From: Mytilisepta virgata
Taxonomy: Eukaryota > Mollusca > Bivalvia > Mytilida > Mytilidae
Direction of reading: 5' to 3'
DNA: 64,000 nucleotides
Assembly (NCBI GenBank): GCA_028015205.1
Contig: CM051518.1
Span: 60,963,978 to 61,027,977, forward strand
Positions 56,258 to 64,000 of this stretch are shown here, piece after piece. Position numbers and translations under genes: made by a program. Position 1 is the stretch's first letter; every line of letters begins with the position of its first letter. Below the pieces are notes generated by a model. That model was not told where the DNA came from. It saw only the letters and a program-made list of their open reading frames with translations, and ran no database searches.

Positions 56258-56345
56258 AGACAAAACATGGACCTGCAATTTCCTGACATGGGACGAGCGC
56301 AGGATACATGCAGCGGGGTTAAACACATTCTTTCTTCTAAGACCC
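56258..56345 (-). repeat. Dispersed repeat fragment, mollusc type
   Basis: On the minus strand it reads GTTTAACCCCGCTGCATG followed by CCCATGTCAGGA, matching 10880-10920 in the plus orientation. Confidence 0.5.
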
Positions 56346-56487
56346 CTCCCATAATCCAACATAGAAATTAAAATATACATAAATAAAATCAATAAAAAAT
56401 ATTCCATATAAACCCAAATAACGACTGAGATATCTTAAATAAACATAATAACAAAAAAGAAGAAGTTTATATGTGTCTAATGGACAC

Positions 56488-57046
56488 TACATGCCCCACA
56501 AATGAGGTAAGTATTTGTATATTGTTGACTTCGAAGTCCCTTACGATAGGGTAAATGAAATACTATCTCTCAGTACTTCATGAAAAACTACCTTCAACTT
56601 GAACCTTAACCTGGATTTTAATAATGAAATTCTATTTAGAAATTCAAAGTCGACGACCCATGACCTTAAGGTCACAACATCTGTTTCGCATCAAAATGCT
56701 GCAGTTCATACCATAAGCTATCCATGTACAAAGTTTCACGATGATACCATAACTCCTTCATGAAAAACTACCTTAAACCTGAACCTTAACCTGGATTCTA
56801 ATATTGAAATTCTATAAAGAAATTCAAAGTCAATGATCCATGACCTCAAGGTCACAGCATCCGTTTCGTGAAATGCTGCTGTTGATATCACAAGCTATCC
56901 ATGTACAACGTTTAGGATGATACCATAACTCCTTCATGAAAAAGTACCTTAAACCTGAACATTAACCTCGCACGGGTGTACGGATGGACGCACAGACCGA
57001 AGAACTATATGCCCGGCCTGATGCACAAGAGGCGGGGCATAAAAAT
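56488..57046 (+). mobile_element. HINE-like element, ATGCCCC family
   Basis: The 5' subterminal CTACATGCCCCAC is at 56488-56500. About 2.5 units of some 180 bp carry 'CCTTCATGAAAAACTACCTT', 'GAACCTTAACCTGGATT' and 'AGGTCACA'. The 3' hairpin runs TATGCCCGGCCT to AGGCGGGGCATA (57008-57041), then AAAAATAG. Confidence 0.65.
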
Positions 57047-57048
57047 AG

Positions 57049-57690
57049 AATCACACAGTATGAAATAAGCTACTCACATTATACAGTTTTGAAAAGAGGA
57101 GGTCATAGGTTTTTGTGATATGTATGAAAGGGGGGGTCACAATTTTTTAGGTAGCTTCTATGAGGAGTCGTGCATTTTTGCAATCCATGAATTTTTTCGA
57201 TGACTGTTCCCTTACCTGAACTTAATTGTAATTTGACAAATTAAGTTAAATGGTCTAAAGGTCTTCCAAGAAATTAACAAAATTAGAATAATTCAACTGT
57301 TTCGATCACTTTCTATGTTTCCAAGAAAAGTTGGATTATTCTAATTTTGTTGAGTTCATCGTACAATTTTCAACGCGATACTGAGAATTTTTGATAGAAG
57401 TCATTTGTGTTCGCATTTATATCCCTACATAACACTGTTGTATTCGTGTGATGACTAAGGTTAAAACTATCAATTCTGTTACATCGTAATATCTTTATTA
57501 TGAAGACTAACAGTCAGCGGAAGAGTCATGTTTTGCAACAAATTGAAATATCATTGATATTTTAAATATAGTAACATTATACTTAGGCAAAAGTCCGTTG
57601 TGTTACTTTCATGTCACTTTTGTTACATTTAGTCCATACTGTTACCGCGTTCATATATTTCCCCATATATCTTACCGTATTATTAGTTTT
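57049..57690. other. Non-coding, nothing recognised
   Basis: AT-rich. A near palindromic pair 'ATTAACAAAATTAGAATAAT' / 'ATTATTCTAATTTTGTT' (57275-57352) could fold into a hairpin and may be a small foldback MITE remnant. Confidence 0.4.
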
Positions 57691-57714
57691 GTTAGTATGA
57701 AACATGTGTGAGAT

Positions 57715-57850
57715 GGTGGAAAGGGGGGTACCTTTCTCCTTTCTCCCGCCCCTCGTCTCCTTTCTCCCGCCCCTCTCTCCTTTCTCCCGTCCCTCTCTCC
57801 TTTTTCCCGCCCCATATCTCCTTTCTCCCGTCCCTCTGCTTCCATCTCCC
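57715..57850. repeat. Polypyrimidine minisatellite
   Basis: About five and a half copies of a 20-24 bp unit, consensus CTCCTTTCTCCCGYCCCTCT, on the plus strand. The G-rich complement explains the artefact ORFs on the minus strand. Confidence 0.85.
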
Positions 57851-58790
57851 ACCTTAACAACCGTCTTTTTTCAGATCAATCGATTTTAATACAAATTTGA
57901 ATTAATATATGACCATATATAGGTGGCATAGGTCTTTATTAAAGCATATACTGATTTTACGAACAAGGCCTGCCTCCGACTCGTACGCAAATTAATACAC
58001 AATGTTGGAATGTTGTCAATGGTGCATTGTGCATGCCCCAATGTCAAGAAACTCATTTTTGATATGTATGGTCATGTATGAGGATCATGAAATTAGACAT
58101 AGTTTTTTATTGTGTCATCTCTATTTTTCCCTGTCCTCGAGAACACCTTACTTTGTATGGTCAAGTGGATAACGTAAATATTTTAAGGGGACCTGGAAAA
58201 TTGTTGAAATATGCATGGACTATCCTGACTCTGTAATGTGTTCTGTGCTCTTTTATGTTATTTTTGTTTGGGGTTCTGTCTGTTTGGGTGATGCTGATTG
58301 GTTGGAATATAAGTCATTGTTGACCTGTCTTTTTATCCATTTGTTGTTCATTTATAAATGTGCAGTAGGTCGAAATTGGCCTATACAGAGTCTACACACA
58401 TTACCTACTTAAATGCCAAAGTTATATTTTTATCTTTACAAGTATTAAGCCCTCAGAAGTATGGTTTCTGGGACGAAGATGTACTATTCCTATGCCTAAG
58501 TATCCCACATCAAACCCACGCGTAAACGTGGAGAATTTAGATTTTTCATGCGTAAAGACTTAAGCATGTTAACAATGGTTTGAAACGTCGATAAAATAAT
58601 TTGTCTATAGTATCATGTTAGTTTAAGTCAGATTGAACATCAAATTCTTTAATGAAATGATCGGAAATGGCAAAAATGGTTTGGGAAATATAAATGTTGC
58701 CTTTTTTCAAAGATTTGTCCATTTATTAAAACATTTAGTATCCAGTTTTTTCGTTTTTTTACCTCTTTATTTTTTTTCAACGTTAAAGTT
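57851..58790. other. Non-coding DNA between polypyrimidine tracts
   Basis: No gene supported. The 65-codon ORF at 58215-58412 is hydrophobic but has no start-context or domain support. Confidence 0.4.
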
Positions 58791-58870
58791 CGTCTCCCTT
58801 TGATAGTTCTCCCTCCTTTCTCCCGCCCCCTTTCTCCTTTCTCCCTGTCTCCCAATACCCTTTCCACCCC
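58791..58870. repeat. Second polypyrimidine tract of the same word type
   Basis: Contains CTCCCTCCTTTCTCCCGCC and CTCCTTTCTCCCTGTCTCCC, about 1 kb from the minisatellite at 57715 and built from the same words. Confidence 0.7.
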
Positions 58871-59038
58871 CTCATGTGTTTAAGGGATCTAAATTAATGA
58901 TTTCATTTATAATAATCGGTAAAATAATACGTTTAATATTTCAAATTTAATTGCAAAATATAAAAAGCAACTTGTAACAAATTCGATTCCATACAAAACT
59001 GGATTCTAAAATTAATCTTAATGAGGTTTAAACAAGAG

Positions 59039-59816
59039 TGGACACACAAAAATGTCTCGCCTTTCGTGTATTTCTAATGAAAGTAAATGCTAGCAGACAT
59101 ATTGCATACAGTATTCGAAAAACAGGCCAAAACACAAAAACTTAACTATAACCACAGAACCATGAAAATGAGGTCAAGGTCAGATGACACCTGCCAGTTG
59201 GACATGTACACCTTACAATCCTTCCATACACCAAATATAGTAGACCTATTGCATACAGTATTCGAAAAACCGGCCAAAACACAAAAACTTAACAATAACC
59301 ACTGAACCATGAAAATGAGGTCAAGGTCAGATGACACCTGCCATTTGGACATGTACACCTTACAATCCTTCCATACACCAAATATACTAGACCTATTGCT
59401 TATAGTATCTGAGATATGGACTTGACCACCAAAACTTAACCTTGTTCACTGATCCTTGAAATGGGGTCGAGGTCAATTGAAAACTGTCTGACAGGGATGA
59501 GGACCTTGTAAGGTACGTACATACCAAATATAGTTATCCTATTACTCATAATATGAGAGAAATTAACATTACAAAAAATCTTAACTTTTCTTTCAAGTAG
59601 TCACTGAACCATGAAAATGAGGTCAAGGACAATGTACATATGACAGACGGAAACTTCGTAACATAAGGCATCTATATACTAAGTATAAAGCATCCAGGTC
59701 TTCCACCTTCTAAAATATAAACCTCTTAAGAAGTTAGTTAACGCCGCCGCCGCCGCCGCCGGATCACTATCCCTATGTCGAGCTTTCTGCGACTTAAGTC
59801 GCAGTCTCGACAAAAA
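59039..59816 (+). mobile_element. HINE-like element, TCTCGCC/TCTCGAC family
   Basis: TGTCTCGCC is at 59053. Units of about 165 bp begin near 59090, 59245 and 59390, with 'CATACAGTATTCGAAAAAC', 'AACCATGAAAATGAGGTCAA' and 'CACCTTACAATCCTTCCATA'; later ones are diverged. The end has a (CCG)6 run (59743-59760) and a hairpin with inner palindrome TGCGACTTAAGTCGCA (59788-59803) and outer GTCGAG/CTCGAC arms. Confidence 0.7.
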
Positions 59817-62800
59817 CCAACCAAATGTGTATATCACGTAATATTTGCGTTTTAAACATAATTCTGATGTTTAAATAACACTGTGAACAATAATATTCAA
59901 ATAATCACACGTTTTAAGTCGGTAACTCGATGGACACTGGCCGGCAGCAAGCTTATATTTCAAGTTCCTGTTGTTGCACGATTGCTTTTTCGTGTTTCTG
60001 AAGTTTAGAATGTTTCAATAAATGTAAAGTTCATCTGATACCTTTCTGTCATTTCCTGAAATTTTCTGTCATGAAATATTGAGGTCTTTTTAGAATGACC
60101 CATATAACTGCTAATTAGTCGGTTCAATGATTTGATTCTTCAACGTTTTGGATTGTTTTGGTTTTCAACATTTTAGGCCTTGAGCAGAACAGATTAGAAA
60201 TGGGCACATCTTGTGCATCAAATTTGGAATCATAGAATTTATCATCGTCATCTTCAGACGACAACATATTAATAATGTAAAGACGGCAAAACACAAACAG
60301 AATCAACAAAGAATTAAGACAGTCAGACTTGGTACTGACACTTTTAGACCGTGGACTTTATGGGCAAGGCAGACCTGCAAACTTGAACACTAATGACTGC
60401 ATTTATCTTAGACCGAACAAGCACACAGGTGTAGTTATGGGGATGCCAAATGGAATTCTTGCCCAGTGACGTGGCCGAAGTTAATAGCTGGGCAGGTACT
60501 TTACCATGAAATGCATAATTGAAAGCACTTGTCGTGTTTTACGTTCGTGAAGATTTTTTTACGTTAAACACGTACATTGTATTTCTGTGTAATTTTACCA
60601 AAAGCGAAGGTAACATTACACTTTTCTAAAGAAAGTGGCACGAACTGTTGAGCATATTTAATTAAAGAGAACAAATATACCCAAGGAGCAAACCAAAAAA
60701 AAACGCAATCCCTGAGACAGACAAACCCGGGAACAACCACAAGCACAACAAATAAACACTGAAAACTTAAAAAAAAAACAATGAACAACTTTTTACTTGT
60801 TGCTAAAGAGCACTCCTTACAGGATAATTGATATTAAATAAATGACAAACACTTACTATATACATGTAGTTACACCACCACCACATTCAGTTTTTACACG
60901 AACTCCTATAAAAACCAGGAGTGAACTCAGGATTAAAATTATTTTGTTCTTATTTTACTTTTTTCCGCTTAATGTATCAGCTGCTTGTATGTCACCTAGT
61001 ATTGCAATGGTGATTTCAAAAATCGTATCAATTATCTTTTGCCGCATGTGCACCAGTACAAAATTATGTTTATCACTGTAACATTTTCTATTGTTTTGAT
61101 ACAACCCCTAGCAGACGATCCGTTCCTTTCGATACCTTTCTGGTATTTTAACATAATATCGAGGACTCCAGAAACTAAAGTGAAACTGAAACCGGACGTA
61201 CAAGTAAATTTGGAATTTGGAAATGTTTGTTTGTTGACTTGTTGATCTCTGATTGAAAGATCGACTTACTGATTCAATTTACATGGATATATTTGTTGAG
61301 ATAAAGAATGCCTTCTTTTCTTGAAAGATTTGTAAGTACAACACTCACCAGCCAACAAAGTTCAGTTTTTACCGCCTTTGGTTTAAACCTAAATTTGAAG
61401 ATAGAACATTATTTTTTATTTTAAAAACTTGACTAATAAGTTCTGAACGATTTTTTTTTTGCAGTTTATGAGTAAATCCTTTATTTTGCGGTTAGCTTAT
61501 TCTTACTAACTTTTAGAATAAGTGCACTAAAGACTACAGGCCCATACTGCCATAGTCTATAAATCAGCACAGGCTAAGATGTTTTTAATGGTTTGTATTT
61601 ATTGGTTTCATTTGAAAAACAAATTTTATTGTTTATTTGTGTAACATTTTACTGGCAAAAAATGCATCACAAATAAATTACCTTTACAAGATTAGATACT
61701 GTAAATAATTCTAATAGAAATTTAAAATGACTTAGTTTTATTGTTGTTGCCACTTGACTTTCCAACCTTACGAAAAACGAAATTTTGCCCCCAATTGGTT
61801 GTAATGGTATTATTGTTTAATTTATGACATGTCTTTTTTAGCATATGCTGCCTTTATAACATACTTGAAAAGGATACATCATCTATAATATCAATTTTAA
61901 GACTATAATAATAGAGTCTTGGTAAAATGTGTTTTTAGAATGAAATATTGATTCTCTTATTGGGTAATTGATACAATACTAATAAATTTGTTTAGATTTG
62001 TTGGTTTCCATATAAACTGCTGTCCTTCTGCCTATTTATAAATATGGTACTGCACTAGATCATCATCATTCTAGTCTTTTTATGGCCTTTGAAATTAATT
62101 TTGAAGTAGCACATTTGATACTGTAAATCTTCCGTTGGCAGTTAGGACTCTGACCTAGTTATCAGATAACAACAAGCATTCTTGATATGCTGATTTTTTA
62201 AACCTGTTTATTTTAGTTCACTATGCAAGACCATAGATTTTCAATTGCCATCATCTGGTCACCATTATTAAAAATAGAAAATCAGCAGAAGTATTAAAAA
62301 CTACTTGGCAAGTAGGGACCAAAATTTGATGAAATGGTCTTTGAATGTTGTCTCACCATATCCTTACATTTTCATGTGTATGTAATGTATAAAGAATTAC
62401 AAAAGCATGTAGGCTGTAGGCTTAGCACATACAAGTAATATTCATCTTTCTAAGAATGACAAGAAATCTCAGATGTTTACTTTCTGATCGTGACTCAAAA
62501 ATTTACTGAAAAAGTCAACTTTCTGATAAATAATGACATCTGACATCTTACGGGGGAGACTAACGTATTTTTTTCCCAAACTGCTTAAGTTTCTTTTAGA
62601 ATTGTTTCAACCATACATTGTACATTCCCCAAATTTTTTAACATGCTGTTAATTTTCAAACTTTCACTCCTAACTTGGGAAAATCTCATCCCTGGCTATT
62701 TATGATTATCACATGTATGTTTTGAAGAGCTGAAAGTTTATTTTTTTTATTAAATTAAACTTTTCTCTTGAACTATACAGATAAATCTGTGGTTGAAACC

Positions 62801-63300
62801 AATATTTTTGACAATTCAATTATTGAAGAAGTATTAGAATAACTATATCCATTATCTAACTTTGAAATGCCAGAATCAATTAAAAATTGATAAAATTTTG
62901 CAGAAGTGTCTTAGTGAAGGATCATACATATGCAATTACATCCACTGGACAGGACCTAGTTTTTCCTTGACTATCTGACAAAACAATATTCAGATGTGTT
63001 AAACTACAAATGTATTTCTAACTCTGCTATTTTAAAAGGTTTTTTTTTTCACAGTAGCTGCATTGGACATACATCATGGAAATAATTTGTTATGTCATAT
63101 CAGACCTTGAAATATATTTTTTAATCATGCAGAAGAGGGAAATATTAGGTCCAATGGTCGACTGTCTTTGAAGATGCATTCATTTATTGGTAATTCCTCC
63201 TGATATGAATTTTATTACCTCCCCTGATTTAATAAATTATGGTCATGTGTTACTAAGATATATAAAGTTCTGTAGTTGTAAAAAGTTGAACAAAATATGT
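59817..63300. other. Non-coding DNA, no gene recognised
   Basis: AT-rich. The small ORFs (for example 60124-60309 minus, 60842-61245 plus) lack recognised domains. 60140-60230 ('TTTTGGATTGTTTTGGTTTT', 'CATTTTAGGCCTTGAGCA', 'GCACATCTTGTGCATCAA') repeats 33420-33510, a dispersed repeat in inverted company. 62225-62350 resembles a unit of the array at 6292-6790. Confidence 0.4.
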
Positions 63301-63303
63301 TAT

Positions 63304-63562
63304 GTTTGTTTGTTTAGTTGGGGTTTTATGCCGTTTTTCAGAACATTTGGCTATTTTGCAGCCAGTTTTTATTGGTGGAGGAAGCCAGAGTACTTGGAGA
63401 GAACCACGACCTTCAGTAGGAAAATTGGCAATCCTTGTCAATTAAGATCAGAGTCGAACACGCTCAGCCACAGGTGAGATTCGAACTCACAACCTCTGTG
63501 TTGACAGGCTAGTGATCATTAGTCATTACGAACTACGTAGACCACTTGGCCACCGAGGACCC
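63304..63562 (-). mobile_element. tRNA-derived SINE, full-length copy
   Basis: Minus-strand copy of the 50922 family. The head at 63562 reads GGGTCCTCGGTGGCCAAGTG, the B-box is GAGTTCGAATCTCACC (63486-63471), and the tail is CCCCAACTAAACAAACAAAC. Target duplication not clear. Confidence 0.8.
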
Positions 63563-64000
63563 TAATCAGCATACATTGTATCTTCCAATTAAGAACAATT
63601 AGCATGGTAGCTTTTATTTGTTATATACTTATATAAAAAACTATAAATTTAATAATATACATTATTTCATTCAGTTTTTATGCTAGGTATATATTTAATT
63701 TTAGAATACCCAAACAGAGCCATTTGTATTTTGGAAATGTTGTTTGGGCACATAAAACACAGATCAAATTTCAGTCTTTTTTCTTTCATGAAAACAAACT
63801 ATTTTTTTTTAAATAGTAACCACACCACAATCAAACCATTTTTTTTCACATAATATTTTTAACTTTTTTTCAGAAAAAAAAACCCACACACACACAAAAG
63901 ATGAATGATCTGTGTCTTTGAGTAAATAAAAGCAAATTAGATATCAGAATTATTTCGATATACATGTACACTCAGTGGCCATAAAGGAGTTCAGCTTTCT
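63563..64000. other. Non-coding, nothing recognised
   Basis: AT-rich to the window end, with a short (CA)n run at 63884-63897. Confidence 0.4.

Noticed and set aside
57583..57852. 89- and 62-codon minus-strand ORFs rich in G, E, R and K
   Set aside because: They are translations of the polypyrimidine minisatellite; the repetitive composition explains the open frame.
61039..61245. Plus-strand ORF whose internal MFITVTFSIVLIQPLA looks like a signal peptide
   Set aside because: No continuation exon, no domain and AT-rich hydrophobic sequence; hydrophobic stretches arise easily by chance here.

Overview
The window is nuclear DNA from an animal, most likely a bivalve mollusc and perhaps a mussel-type (Mytilus-like) genome. 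This rests on AT-rich non-coding sequence, small exons in long introns, a TIR/BIR immune-type gene, tRNA-derived SINEs, and many elements with short subterminal inverted repeats around tandem cores of about 150-170 bp. The species itself is inference from repeat style.

Two host genes are recognised. At 4372-6291 (+) is an intronless reading frame of 639 residues. It has an N-terminal TIR domain, a probable death-fold domain and two C-terminal BIR zinc domains, a combination of innate-immune and inhibitor-of-apoptosis modules. From 53818 down to 20834 (-) lies a complete gene for gamma-tubulin complex component 3 (TUBGCP3). I assembled it by hand as 26 exons, all with GT-AG borders and a continuous frame. 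It encodes 906 residues, against 907 for the human protein. Only 2721 of its roughly 33,000 bp are coding.

Almost everything else is mobile or repetitive, and most of the TUBGCP3 introns have been invaded. They hold an intact 1542-bp Tc1-type transposon with a DD34E transposase (27294-28835), a 1061-bp foldback element (29023-30083), and three hAT-like non-autonomous elements, one with a related element nested inside. They also hold two pogo-like MITEs flanked by TA, three SINEs (two more lie outside the gene), a small element carrying an unrecognised 101-residue ORF (25446-26184), and several Helentron-associated (HINE/pearl-like) elements. The HINE-like elements belong to at least five sequence families that share one plan: a 5' hairpin or short subterminal repeat, a tandem core, and a 3' hairpin containing the inverted copy of that subterminal repeat.

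Layout: 1-4300 repeats and one SINE; 4372-6291 TIR-DD-BIR-BIR gene; 6292-13300 repeats and AT-rich DNA without a recognised gene; 13300-19770 three tandem-core element arrays; 20834-53818 TUBGCP3 with its transposon-filled introns; 53819-64000 further HINE-like elements, a polypyrimidine minisatellite and a SINE, with no recognised gene.
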